Below, piece after piece: positions 35,902-43,341 of a DNA stretch of 56,356 nucleotides. How positions within the stretch are numbered: the first letter of the stretch is position 1; each line of letters starts with the position of its first letter. The translations under genes and the position numbers were made by a program. The notes beneath the pieces are model-generated. The model worked only from the letters and a program-made list of their open reading frames with translations. It was not told the DNA's origin and did not search any database. The DNA lies in the NCBI GenBank assembly GCA_947165295.1, contig CAMUZU010000014.1:1-56356 (forward strand), read 5' to 3'. This DNA comes from an uncultured Selenomonadales bacterium (GTDB lineage: Bacteria; Bacillota; Negativicutes; Selenomonadales; Selenomonadaceae).

Positions 35902-36555
35902 TTGGGCAAGTTAATTGTCATCGAAGGCGGCGACGGGTCGGGAAAAGCCACGCAAACCCGCAAACTTTTCGAGCGATTACGCGATTTGGAGAACAAAGTC
36001 ATGCGAATCAGCTTTCCGAACTATGAATCTGAATCGTCCGCGCTGATTAAAATGTATCTTCGCGGCGATTTCGGCGGTTCGGCAGAAGATGTCAACCCTT
36101 ACGCCGCCGCAACGTTCTACGCGGTTGACAGATTCGCCGGTTTTTTCGATTGGAAGGACATTTATCGCGCCGAACGCGGAATTGTTTTGAGTGATCGCTA
36201 CGTCAGCTCGAATATGGCCTATCAAGCCGCCAAAATTGACAAAAAATCCGACCGCACGAAGTTTTTGGCGTGGCTTGACGACCTGGAATTTAAACATTTC
36301 GGCTTGCCGCGACCCGATTTGACGATTTTTCTGGACATGCCGCCCGAAATTTCGGCGATTTTGCGTCGTGAACGCGGTCGCGAAGACATTCACGAGCGAG
36401 ATGCGGCTTACATGCGCAAAACTTACAACGTTTATCGCGAAATTGCCGTCAAATACGGCTGGAAAGTCGTAAATTGTGCGAATAAAAGCTTCGCACGCAG
36501 TACAACAGACATTCACGAGGACATTTTTCGCCTCGTCGAAGAGATTTTGATTTAA
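35902..36555 (+). CDS. tmk: Thymidylate kinase
   Basis: 217 residues. It phosphorylates dTMP to dTDP. The P-loop is VIEGGDGSGKATQ at residues 6-18. The DR(Y/F) motif appears as LSDRYVSSNMAYQ near residue 98, and the LID region is RRERGREDIHERD near residue 150. The start is TTG at 35902, placed 7 nt after GAGGAGGTG. An in-frame codon upstream at 35824 lies within the previous terminator and is rejected. It is followed by rnmV and rsmA with short gaps and probably shares their transcript. Confidence 0.93.
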   Translation: MGKLIVIEGGDGSGKATQTRKLFERLRDLENKVMRISFPNYESESSALIKMYLRGDFGGSAEDVNPYAAATFYAVDRFAGFFDWKDIYRAERGIVLSDRYVSSNMAYQAAKIDKKSDRTKFLAWLDDLEFKHFGLPRPDLTIFLDMPPEISAILRRERGREDIHERDAAYMRKTYNVYREIAVKYGWKVVNCANKSFARSTTDIHEDIFRLVEEILI

Positions 36556-36567
36556 GGAGGCAGTTTT

Positions 36568-37104
36568 TTGCTCAAAGAAGTTGTTATTGTCGAAGGAAAA
36601 TCCGACATTGCCGCCGTCAAACGTGCAATCGACGCCGATTGTATCGCGACAGGCGGTTTTCATTTGACCAAAAACGTTTTGCGGACTGTTTCGGGCGCGT
36701 ATAAACGTCGCGGGATAATTATTTTGACTGATCCGGACTCCGCGGGCGAAAATATCCGAAATTTCCTGTCGAAAAACTTCCCAAATGCCAAACACGCGCA
36801 CATTTCACGCGACGAAGGCACTTTCGGCGACGATATTGGCGTCGAAAACGCGTCTCCGGAAGCAATTCGCAACGCTTTGGCTAAAATTCACACGCTCACG
36901 GCCGATTTTCGCGAAGAATTCACCGTTGCGGAGATGATTTCGCTTAAAATTTCGGGTTCGGAAGACAGTTCACGCCTTCGCGACAAAATTTCAGCGATTT
37001 TGGGCGTCGGATATTGCAATACGAAAACTTTTGTCCGCAGATTGAACGCTTACGGCGTCACTCGCGCCGAATTTTTGGAGGCTTTGGCATGTTGCACCCG
37101 ATAA
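36568..37104 (+). CDS. rnmV: Ribonuclease M5
   Basis: 178 residues. RNase M5 trims 5S rRNA precursors in Firmicutes. It has a TOPRIM domain: VVIVEGKSDIAAVKRA with the catalytic Glu near residue 10, and the DxD element IIILTDPDSAGENIR near residue 52. A C-terminal region contains SRLRDKISAILGVGYCN. The start codon is TTG with AAGGAGG 7 nt upstream. The end overlaps the start of rsmA by 16 bp, the usual order in Firmicutes. Confidence 0.93.
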   Translation: MLKEVVIVEGKSDIAAVKRAIDADCIATGGFHLTKNVLRTVSGAYKRRGIIILTDPDSAGENIRNFLSKNFPNAKHAHISRDEGTFGDDIGVENASPEAIRNALAKIHTLTADFREEFTVAEMISLKISGSEDSSRLRDKISAILGVGYCNTKTFVRRLNAYGVTRAEFLEALACCTR

Positions 37105-37907
37105 TTGCCGACCCGGCGGTCACAAAACACATTTTGCGGCGTTTTAAGTTGCGTGCAGTGAAAAATTTCGGGCAAAACTTCCTGATTGACCCGCAAATCG
37201 TCCGAAAAATCGTCGATGCGGCAGAAATTTCGCCCGAAGATGACGTTTTGGAAGTCGGCGCGGGCATTGGATCGCTCACTCAAGGACTTTTGGAGGCCGG
37301 AGCACGCGTTACAGCCGTCGAAATCGACAAAAAATTACCCGCAGTGCTCAAAGAGACGCTCGCGGGCTACGAAAATTTCAATTTAATCGTCGGCGACGTG
37401 CTGAATTTGAATTTGTCGGAGCTTATGCCGCGAAAATTCAAGGTCGTGGCGAATTTGCCGTACTATATCACGACGCAAATCCTGTTGGAGCTGTTGAATC
37501 GCGAACTTCAGGCGACAAAAATCGTCACAATGGTTCAACGCGAAGTCGCAGAACGCATGACGGCCGTTCCAAATTCAAAAATTTACGGCGCGTTGTCGGT
37601 TGCGGTTCAATTTCGGGCAAATGCACGCAAAATTTTCGATGTAAAGCCCGAAAGTTTCTTGCCGCCGCCCGAAGTGACCAGTTCAGTCGTTGTTTGCGAC
37701 GTAAGAAAGCCGCCGTTCAATGTCGACGAAGATTTTTACTTCAAAATCGTGCGAACAGCCTTCGCTCAACGACGAAAAACGATTTTGAACTCGTTGGCAA
37801 GCTTTGGACGCGAAAAAATTTTAAATTCGGGCGTCAATCCGTCGCTCAGAGCCGAAAATTTGAGTTTGGAAGACTTCGCACAACTTGCAAACGCGCTCAA
37901 AACGTAA
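37089..37907 (+). CDS. rsmA: 16S rRNA dimethyladenosine transferase (KsgA)
   Basis: 272 residues. It dimethylates two adjacent adenosines in helix 45 of 16S rRNA during 30S maturation. Motifs are KNFGQNFLIDP, the SAM-binding VLEVGAGIGSLTQGL, AVEIDKK and the catalytic ANLPYY, with a C-terminal helical domain containing QRRKTILNSLASF. The ATG at 37089 has GGAGG 8 nt upstream. The open frame reaches further back into rnmV but without a SD. Last gene before a terminator. Confidence 0.96.
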   Translation: MLHPIIADPAVTKHILRRFKLRAVKNFGQNFLIDPQIVRKIVDAAEISPEDDVLEVGAGIGSLTQGLLEAGARVTAVEIDKKLPAVLKETLAGYENFNLIVGDVLNLNLSELMPRKFKVVANLPYYITTQILLELLNRELQATKIVTMVQREVAERMTAVPNSKIYGALSVAVQFRANARKIFDVKPESFLPPPEVTSSVVVCDVRKPPFNVDEDFYFKIVRTAFAQRRKTILNSLASFGREKILNSGVNPSLRAENLSLEDFAQLANALKT

Positions 37908-37912
37908 AAAAA

Positions 37913-37943
37913 ATCCCCTCGACGCGATGTCGTGGGGATTTTT
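37913..37943. terminator. Terminator after rsmA
   Basis: ATCCCCTCGAC pairs with GTCGTGGGGAT around GCGAT. It is flanked by an A-run and TTTT, so it can also stop the minus-strand small-peptide transcript. Confidence 0.85.
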
Positions 37944-37949
37944 GTCGAT

Positions 37950-38132
37950 TTAATCGGCTTTGACTTCGGATTTTTTGTCGCTCAAAACTTTTTCGGGCTG
38001 CTGAAGGGCTTCAACCTTCGACAAATTTTCTGCGGGATTGTCAATTCCGCTTGCAATTCGCTCAAGCATGTCAAAATCAATGTCGTCAAGCGAAAATTCG
38101 GCTTCATTCGCAAGTTTTTTATCGTTCGTCAT
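37950..38132 (-). CDS. Small acidic peptide gene, second of a coupled pair
   Basis: 60 residues, no Cys, strongly charged, no membrane segment. It has an amphipathic stretch FSLDDIDFDMLERIASGIDN (residues 13-32). The LERIASGI part resembles the LEAIADGI of the gene upstream and, loosely, the L-x-x-V/I-A-G-G leader ends of class II bacteriocin and other RiPP precursors. Its ATG overlaps the stop of the previous gene (ATGA), and GGAGG lies 10 nt before it. I do not recognise the family. It could be a peptide precursor or a small regulatory protein. Confidence 0.6.
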   Translation of the reverse strand: MTNDKKLANEAEFSLDDIDFDMLERIASGIDNPAENLSKVEALQQPEKVLSDKKSEVKAD

Positions 38133-38380
38133 GATTTTTCGGCCTCCAAATTGGAAATTTCGTCCTGCGAATCGTCTTTTACGAAATTTTTAAGCGTGCA
38201 AGCGTAAACGTCGCCCGAATCTTTGACGCATTGCAGATATTTATCGACGTCAACGCAAGAATGGCTGACAATTCCGTCGGCAATGGCTTCAAGTTGCGCA
38301 TCGGTGAGAATTTGACCGCCCAACGCGTCAAAATGCTCGTCAAAAACCGATTCGGCGTCGGAAAATTTGTTTTCGTCCAA
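38129..38380 (-). CDS. Small peptide gene with leader-like motif and three cysteines
   Basis: 83 residues. The first half is acidic and helical and contains LGGQILTDAQLEAIADGI (residues about 20-37). The second half (SHSCVDVDKYLQCVKDSG, then YACTLKNF) carries three Cys. LTDAQLEAIADG resembles the leader consensus LTDEELExVAGG of RiPP precursors. No modification enzyme or peptidase/ABC exporter is adjacent, so this is only a resemblance. The TTG at 38380 has GGAGG 8 nt upstream; a TTG at 38395 would precede that SD. A TTGACG-N16-TACAAT promoter lies just upstream. Confidence 0.6.
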   Translation of the reverse strand: MDENKFSDAESVFDEHFDALGGQILTDAQLEAIADGIVSHSCVDVDKYLQCVKDSGDVYACTLKNFVKDDSQDEISNLEAEKS

Positions 38381-38404
38381 GATATTCGCCTCCAATCTGC
38401 AAGC

Positions 38405-38432
38405 ATTGTATTGATTTTGTCGCCCGCGTCAA
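38405..38432 (-). promoter_or_regulatory. Promoter of the small-peptide pair
   Basis: On the minus strand TTGACG (38432-38427), a 16-nt spacer and TACAAT (38410-38405), about 25 nt before the start codon. Divergent from the EF-G-like gene, whose -10 is probably TAGAAT at 38471-38476. Confidence 0.75.
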
Positions 38433-38508
38433 GCAAAATCGTCGCGCAGGCAGGAAAATCGCCAAACTGCTAGAATCATTGTGCGAAAACAGTTACGGAG
38501 GTTAAACC

Positions 38509-40596
38509 ATGAAAAATTACAACAGCGAATCAATCCGAAACGTCGCGTTCTGCGGTCACGGCCGCTCAGGCAAGACGACTTTGCTTGAAGCGGCACTTTT
38601 CAACAGCGGAGCGACGACGCGCTTGGGCAATGTCGACCTTGGCACGAGCGTTTTGGACTTCGAGCCGGAAGAAACCAAACGCAAGATGTCAATCAGCACG
38701 GCTTTGGCGGCGGTTGAGTGGAAGAATTTCAAAATCAACGCGCTTGACGTGCCCGGCTTCCCCGATTTCGTCGCGGAAATGCACGGAGCTTTGGCGGCGG
38801 CGGACGCTGAAGTTATCGTCGTTTCGGCAAGCGCGGGCGTCGAAGTCGAAACCGAAAAATCTTGGGCGTTGGCGGAAAGTTTGAACTTGCCGCGTGCGTT
38901 TTTCGTCACGAAGATGGATCGCGAACACGCCGACTTCGAGAAAGTTTTGGGTCAACTCAAAGACAAGTTCGGCAGTAGCGTCGTTCCCGTGCAAATTCCC
39001 GTCGGCAAGGAAGACAGCTTCAAAGGCGTTGTTGACTTGATTAAAGCTTTCGCGAAAGTTAAAGCGGACGACGAGCAAATTGACGGCGCGGAAGTTGCCG
39101 ACGAAGTCGAAACTGCGCGCCTTGACATGCTGGACATTGTCGCGGAATTCAACGATGAACTGATGATGAAATATCTTGACGGCGACGTTGAAGACCTCGA
39201 CGAAAACGAAATTTCCGAAGCGTTGGCTACGGGCTTTGCCGAAGCGAAAGTTTTCCCCGTGTTCGTCGGCAGCGCGCTGAAAAATGTCGGCATCAAAAAA
39301 TTCCTCAACAGCATTGTCGAATTCTTCCCCGCGCCGAGTGCGAAAACTTACAACGGCATCAATCCGAAGAGCGACGAGCTTGTCGAACGCAAAATTTCCG
39401 AGCCGTTCAGCGGACAAATTTTCAAAACGATGGTTGACCCGTTTGTCGGCAGAATGTCTTATGTGCGCGTCATTTCGGGCGACATGAAAGGCGACGCGAC
39501 GTATCAGCTGTTCGGCGAAAAATCCGAAGGTCAGGAACGTTTGAGCGGCCTGTTCACCATGCAGGGCAAAAAACAAATTCCCGTCGACGTTGCGCACGCG
39601 GGCGACATTGTCGTCACATCGAAACTTGCCAACGCGAAAACGGGTGACACTCTCTGCGAAAAAGCCGCGCCGATTAAATACGAGCGAATCAAATATCCCG
39701 AACCGATGCTTGCAATGGCAGTCACCTCCGCCAAAAAAGGCGAAGAAGATAAAGTTTTCGGCGCGATTATCCGTCAGCAGGACGAAGACCCGACAATCTG
39801 GCTTGAAAAGAAAGCCGAAACGAAACAGACGATTCTGCGCGGTATCGGCGAAGTTCACCTGGACATTTTGAGCGACAAACTTCAGCGCAAATTCGGCGTG
39901 CAAATGGTTTTGGGCGAACCCCGCGTTGACTACCGCGAAACGATTCGCAAGGCCGTCGAAGTCGAAGGCAAGCACAAGAAACAATCGGGCGGTCACGGGC
40001 AGTACGGTCATGTTTGGCTGAAAATTTCCCCGAACAAAGAAAAGTCCGACAAGCCGTTTAACGTCGTGTTCTCCGAAAGCATTTTCGGCGGCAGCGTTCC
40101 GCGTCAATATTTCCCCGCCGTCGAAAAAGGCACTTACGAAACTTTGGCGCAGGGAATTATCGCGGGCTATCCCGTCGTCGACGTGGCTGTCAACCTGTAC
40201 GACGGCTCTTATCACGCGGTTGACTCCAGCGAAGCGGCGTTCAAGACTGCAACGTCAATCGCGCTGAAAAAAGGCGTCCTTGCCGCAGATCCGATTTTGC
40301 TTGAGCCGATTGACGAAATTACCGTTTTGACGCCCGAAAATTATATGGGCGACATTATCGGCAAGCTCAACAGCAAGCGCGGCAAAATTCTCGGCATGGA
40401 CCCGAAAGGCAAAGGCATGACCGAAGTCAAAGCGTTGATTCCGTCGAGCGAACTTTACAAGTACGCGACCGACTTGCGTTCGCAGACTCAAGGCCGTGCG
40501 TCATATTCGCTGAAGTTCTCGCATTACGAACCGATGCCCGACAAACTCGCCGAAAAGATTATCGAAGAACACAAAGCCGCAGCAGCAGAGAAATAA
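38509..40596 (+). CDS. Elongation factor G-like translational GTPase (EF-G2 type)
   Basis: 695 residues with the EF-G domain plan. The GTPase domain has G1 GHGRSGKTT near residue 18, G3 DVPGFPDF near residue 79 and G4 TKMDRE near residue 134. Domains II-V follow, with VHLDIL and YRETI in the middle and SGGHGQYGHVWLK in domain IV. The G3 motif differs from the DTPGHVDF of standard EF-G: the catalytic His position is Phe. That is a feature of the accessory EF-G-like group rather than the main factor. Its exact role is unknown. It is not next to rpsL/rpsG/tuf, which also argues for the paralogue. SD ACGGAGG. Confidence 0.9.
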   Translation: MKNYNSESIRNVAFCGHGRSGKTTLLEAALFNSGATTRLGNVDLGTSVLDFEPEETKRKMSISTALAAVEWKNFKINALDVPGFPDFVAEMHGALAAADAEVIVVSASAGVEVETEKSWALAESLNLPRAFFVTKMDREHADFEKVLGQLKDKFGSSVVPVQIPVGKEDSFKGVVDLIKAFAKVKADDEQIDGAEVADEVETARLDMLDIVAEFNDELMMKYLDGDVEDLDENEISEALATGFAEAKVFPVFVGSALKNVGIKKFLNSIVEFFPAPSAKTYNGINPKSDELVERKISEPFSGQIFKTMVDPFVGRMSYVRVISGDMKGDATYQLFGEKSEGQERLSGLFTMQGKKQIPVDVAHAGDIVVTSKLANAKTGDTLCEKAAPIKYERIKYPEPMLAMAVTSAKKGEEDKVFGAIIRQQDEDPTIWLEKKAETKQTILRGIGEVHLDILSDKLQRKFGVQMVLGEPRVDYRETIRKAVEVEGKHKKQSGGHGQYGHVWLKISPNKEKSDKPFNVVFSESIFGGSVPRQYFPAVEKGTYETLAQGIIAGYPVVDVAVNLYDGSYHAVDSSEAAFKTATSIALKKGVLAADPILLEPIDEITVLTPENYMGDIIGKLNSKRGKILGMDPKGKGMTEVKALIPSSELYKYATDLRSQTQGRASYSLKFSHYEPMPDKLAEKIIEEHKAAAAEK

Positions 40597-40616
40597 TTTC
40601 CAGCGACGCGTCACAG

Positions 40617-40656
40617 ACCGCCGGTTGAATCAACTTTCGACCGACGGTTTTTTTTG
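40617..40656. terminator. Terminator between EF-G-like gene and queH
   Basis: ACCGCCGGTTGAA pairs with TTCGACCGACGGT (13 positions, one mismatch, one wobble), followed by eight T. It overlaps the last codons of queH. Confidence 0.85.
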
Positions 40657-41256
40657 TGCGCGGAAATATTTTCGACGCTCCTTGCGAATGTCGTTGCTGA
40701 AGCGTTCCTCTTCGCTGAAAATGCAGCCGCAGTAATTTTGCCGATAAAGCTCAAGCTCCGTGCTCAAGTCAATGCCGTCCTGCCAGCCGACGCGAAAGTC
40801 TTCGTAATGAAATTTCACGTCGAAGCGTTCGGCATAATGCTCGGCGAATTTTTTAATCAGCCCGTGATTTTGGTGGCGACTGTAAAGCAGCGACGTCGTG
40901 AAGAACTTGAAATTGTTTTCGGCGGCGAAACGTGCGACTTCACTCAATCGCCACGCGTAACAAATTCCGCAACGTTTGTGGAAGCCGTCCGCGAAGTGAA
41001 CCGAGTCGAAGCTCTCGACGACCAAAGCCGTCCGCGTCAAAAATTCGCGCAGGCGATAATGATTGTCCGCGAAAAATTCAATGCCGACCTTTTCGGCGAA
41101 TTCGCGTGCCGTGTTGAGTCGACGTTTCCACTCCTGGTGCGGGTGAATGTTCGGGTTTAAAAAATATCCGACCGGCTCGAAGCCTTCTTCGTGCAGACGC
41201 TTGACGGGATAACACGCGCACGGTCCGCAACACATGTGCAACAAAATTTTTTCCAT
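40630..41256 (-). CDS. queH: Epoxyqueuosine reductase QueH
   Basis: 208 residues. QueH performs the last step of queuosine synthesis in tRNA in place of QueG. The metal-binding motifs are visible: HMCCGPCACYP at the start (paired Cys), CGICYAWRL near residue 97 and YCGCIFSEEE near residue 175. SLLYSRHQNHGLI is also typical. The ATG at 41256 has TGAGGA upstream, overlapping the previous stop. An upstream in-frame extension is a shadow of the neighbouring gene. Confidence 0.94.
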   Translation of the reverse strand: MEKILLHMCCGPCACYPVKRLHEEGFEPVGYFLNPNIHPHQEWKRRLNTAREFAEKVGIEFFADNHYRLREFLTRTALVVESFDSVHFADGFHKRCGICYAWRLSEVARFAAENNFKFFTTSLLYSRHQNHGLIKKFAEHYAERFDVKFHYEDFRVGWQDGIDLSTELELYRQNYCGCIFSEEERFSNDIRKERRKYFRAQKKPSVES

Positions 41257-41267
41257 GACGGGAGTCC

Positions 41268-41528
41268 TCAATAGATGTGAAATTCTTTCCACGGAATTTG
41301 GTCGAGGTGAATCGAACGCAAAAATTCCACGATGTCGCGTCGCCCGTAATAATGCGGCGTGCCGTTGGAGTCCTGCGACATTAAAATTATCGGCATGTTG
41401 CGGAAGAATTGCGACAGCTGATTTCGCACGCGAAGTGCCCGCGTCGTGTAATTGGTCACCGTGCGATTGACGGCGACGACCGCGAAAGTCACGCCCTGTT
41501 CGATGATGACCGCGCCTTGAATCTTCAT
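41268..41528 (-). CDS. Conserved small protein of unknown function upstream of queH
   Basis: 86 residues, soluble, no Cys. It has an alpha/beta pattern with MKIQGAVIIEQGVTFAVVAV as two strands, IILMSQDSNGTPHYYGRRDI in the middle and a C-terminal IPWKEFHIY. I do not recognise a named family. GGAGGTGATTCAAC gives a near-ideal SD. A perfect TATAAT on the minus strand (41568-41563) supports a promoter here. It is 11 nt from queH, so the two form an operon. Confidence 0.75.
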   Translation of the reverse strand: MKIQGAVIIEQGVTFAVVAVNRTVTNYTTRALRVRNQLSQFFRNMPIILMSQDSNGTPHYYGRRDIVEFLRSIHLDQIPWKEFHIY

Positions 41529-41635
41529 GTTGAATCACCTCCGAAACGTTGGTATGCAAATTATATCATGCGTCGACACTTCGCGGCAGGAATTTTTTCG
41601 ACGGCGGCAAATTTCGTCGCGGGGAGTTGATTGAC

Positions 41636-42652
41636 ATGTTCGAGCCGAAGAAACTTTTCGCGCTGTTGACGATTGTCCTTGCGTTGACGTTGAGCGGTTG
41701 CGTCGACAATGAATCTTCCGCGCCGAAAGAATTCCTGAACGTTTCTTACGACCCGACCCGCGAACTTTACGCCGAGTACAACGAAAAATTTCTTGAGCAC
41801 TGGACGCACGACTTGGGGCACGGCGAAATTGTTATCGAACATTTGCACGGCGGCAGCGGCAAGCAGGCTCGCGCAGTCATTGACGGGCTTGAAGCCGACG
41901 TTGTCACGCTGGCACTTGCTTACGACGTGATTCAAATTAAAAAGGCGGGCTTGATTCGCGGCGGCTGGCGAAAAGAATTCCCCGACAATTCGTCGCCGTA
42001 CACTTCGACTATCGTTTTCCTTGTGCGCAAAGGCAACCCGAAAAATATTCGCGATTGGGACGACTTGATTCGCCCCGACGTGAAAATCGTCACGCCGAAC
42101 CCGAAGACTTCAGGCGGCGCGCAGTGGAATTATCTTGCCGCGTGGGAATTCGCCCGCAGGAATTTCGACGGCGACACCGACCGAATCGAAGACTTCATGC
42201 GCAAACTTTTCGCCAACGTCGTCGCGCTTGACAGCGGTGCTCGCGGCTCGACAAACAGTTTCGTGCACAAAAAAATCGGCGACGTGTTAATCGCCTGGGA
42301 GAACGAAGCTTTGCGTTGCGTGAACGAAATGCCTTACCAATACGAAATTGTCACGCCGAGTTTGAGTATTTTGGCGGAACCGTCCGTTGCAATCGTCGAC
42401 AAAATCGTTGACGCGAAAGGTACCCGCGAAATTGCCGAAGAGTATCTGACGTGGCTTTATTCGCCCGAAGGTCAAGAAATTGCCGCGAAGAATTTCTATC
42501 GCCCGCGTGACAAAAAAGTTTTGGCGCGTTATGTCGACGTGTTCAAGCCGCTTGATTTATTCACGATTGATGAAGCTTTCGGCAGCTGGGTTAAAGCGCA
42601 CAACGACCACTTTGCCGACGGCGCGACCTTCGACAAAATTTATCGCCGCTGA
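41636..42652 (+). CDS. sbp: Sulfate/thiosulfate-binding lipoprotein
   Basis: 338 residues. This is the extracytoplasmic solute-binding protein of a sulfate/thiosulfate ABC importer. A lipobox (LTLSGC) near residue 20 predicts a lipid anchor. Family features are LNVSYDPTRELYAEYN, LEADVVTLALAYDV, TPNPKTSGGAQWNYLAAW, ARGSTNSFV and DVLIAWENEA. No permease or ATPase (cysTWA) follows: the next 440 bp contain a small TA-like locus and rubredoxin. The protein either works with a transporter elsewhere or is a remnant. The ATG has GGGGAG 9 nt upstream. Confidence 0.93.
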   Translation: MFEPKKLFALLTIVLALTLSGCVDNESSAPKEFLNVSYDPTRELYAEYNEKFLEHWTHDLGHGEIVIEHLHGGSGKQARAVIDGLEADVVTLALAYDVIQIKKAGLIRGGWRKEFPDNSSPYTSTIVFLVRKGNPKNIRDWDDLIRPDVKIVTPNPKTSGGAQWNYLAAWEFARRNFDGDTDRIEDFMRKLFANVVALDSGARGSTNSFVHKKIGDVLIAWENEALRCVNEMPYQYEIVTPSLSILAEPSVAIVDKIVDAKGTREIAEEYLTWLYSPEGQEIAAKNFYRPRDKKVLARYVDVFKPLDLFTIDEAFGSWVKAHNDHFADGATFDKIYRR

Positions 42653-42667
42653 GTTGTCGATTGACGC

Positions 42668-42696
42668 TTGCAAAAAAGTTTCGCGCAGATTATAAT
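42668..42696 (+). promoter_or_regulatory. Promoter of the antisense (candidate antitoxin) RNA
   Basis: TTGCAA at 42668-42673, a 17-nt spacer and a perfect TATAAT at 42691-42696. No protein-coding start follows. The transcript would run antisense to the small hydrophobic peptide gene. Confidence 0.8.
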
Positions 42697-42702
42697 TTCG
42701 TC

Positions 42703-42838
42703 GCAAACAAAAATGCCTCGCGTGAACGAGGCGAAGATGCTTGCCGGGCGGTTTAGCCCCTCATGTATAACGACATCAGGTTAAAGTGATTAACAGTCGC
42801 TTAAGCTGAGGACTTAGGCGGCTGTTTTGCTGAGCAGA
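42703..42838 (+). ncRNA. Candidate type I antitoxin RNA
   Basis: A transcript starting about 42703 would be about 135 nt long. It would begin with a stable GCCTCG/CGAGGC hairpin (42715-42732) and end at the terminator hairpin formed by AACAGTCGCTTAAG and CTTAGGCGGCTGTT (42791-42836), followed by TTTT. All of it is complementary to the 3' half of the mRNA from the opposite strand, including the last seven codons and stop of the 26-codon peptide gene. The layout matches 3'-overlapping type I systems such as TxpA/RatA and BsrG/SR4. Function is inferred from layout. Confidence 0.7.
42708..42732 (-). terminator. Terminator of the candidate toxin mRNA
   Basis: On the minus strand GCCTCG-TTCACG-CGAGGC is followed by ATTTTTG. 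The same hairpin read on the plus strand forms the 5' end of the antisense RNA. Confidence 0.75.
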
Positions 42839-42894
42839 AGCAGAATCGCTCCCGTAAGCAATGTTACACGGATTATGATTTTAATCACGCGCAT
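42814..42894 (-). CDS. Candidate type I toxin, 26-residue hydrophobic peptide
   Basis: The peptide begins MRVIKIIIRVTLLTGAI, continues LLLLSK and ends TAA: a short basic N-terminus, one membrane-spanning hydrophobic stretch and a polar tail. This is the build of type I toxins such as Ibs, TxpA or Fst, though I see no direct family match. The SD (GGGGGTGAG, 42906-42898) is strong but lies in a CCCCC-GGAAA-GGGGG hairpin (42902-42916), which would hide it in the full-length mRNA, a hallmark of type I toxin messages. Promoter, terminator and antisense RNA are all visible. Overproduction would be expected to damage the membrane (inference). Confidence 0.7.
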   Translation of the reverse strand: MRVIKIIIRVTLLTGAILLLLSKTAA

Positions 42895-42965
42895 AATCTC
42901 ACCCCCTTTCCGGGGGCTTTGGAGATTGAAACCGCCCTTCGCCGCGTTGGCGACAAGCAATACGA

Positions 42966-42994
42966 ATTATAACAGGCACGTCGCCCGAATTCAA
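42966..42994 (-). promoter_or_regulatory. Promoter of the candidate toxin gene
   Basis: Minus strand: TTGAAT (42994-42989), a 17-nt spacer and a perfect TATAAT (42971-42966). The leader to the start codon would be about 65 nt and contains two hairpins: TCGCC/GGCGA at 42939-42953 and the SD-masking one. Confidence 0.8.
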
Positions 42995-43040
42995 GGCGGC
43001 GTTCATTTTTTTTACAGACGGCAAAAAGTTCGTGCGTCGA

Positions 43041-43068
43041 TTGAAAAATTTTCGGCGCATGTTATAAT
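43041..43068 (+). promoter_or_regulatory. Rubredoxin promoter
   Basis: TTGAAA at 43041-43046, a 16-nt spacer and TATAAT at 43063-43068, 33 nt before the ATG. Confidence 0.78.
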
Positions 43069-43100
43069 CGGCGCAAAACAATTCGAGGAGGCGACACGAC

Positions 43101-43259
43101 ATGAAGTGGGTTTGCAACGTTTGCGGCTGGGAGTACGACGAAGAGTTGGGCGACCCCGACAACGACATTGAGCCAGGCACGAAGTTTGAAGACTTGCCCG
43201 AAGATTTCGTTTGTCCGCTGTGCGGCGTCGGCAAAGATGATTTCTCGCAGGCAGAGTGA
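43101..43259 (+). CDS. Rubredoxin
   Basis: 52 residues. This small iron-sulfur-free electron carrier binds one iron through four Cys: CNVC near residue 5 and CPLC near residue 38, each followed by Gly as usual (VCGW, LCGVGK). The central [16 protein letters not shown] stretch is also typical. In anaerobes it often feeds superoxide reductase, rubrerythrin or oxygen-reducing flavoproteins. SD GAGGAGGCG. It has its own promoter, so it is likely monocistronic. Confidence 0.95.
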   Translation: MKWVCNVCGWEYDEELGDPDNDIEPGTKFEDLPEDFVCPLCGVGKDDFSQAE

Positions 43260-43341
43260 AAATTTTTTCGTCGAAGTGTGGCAAAGCGCGAATCGTTATG
43301 CTACAATAATTGCGAACAATCTTTTGAGGAGGCATTTTTAA

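Noticed and set aside
38689..40215. 508-codon open frame opposite the EF-G-like gene
   Set aside because: The coding signal is on the plus strand. The antisense product is Phe/Arg-rich without recognisable motifs.
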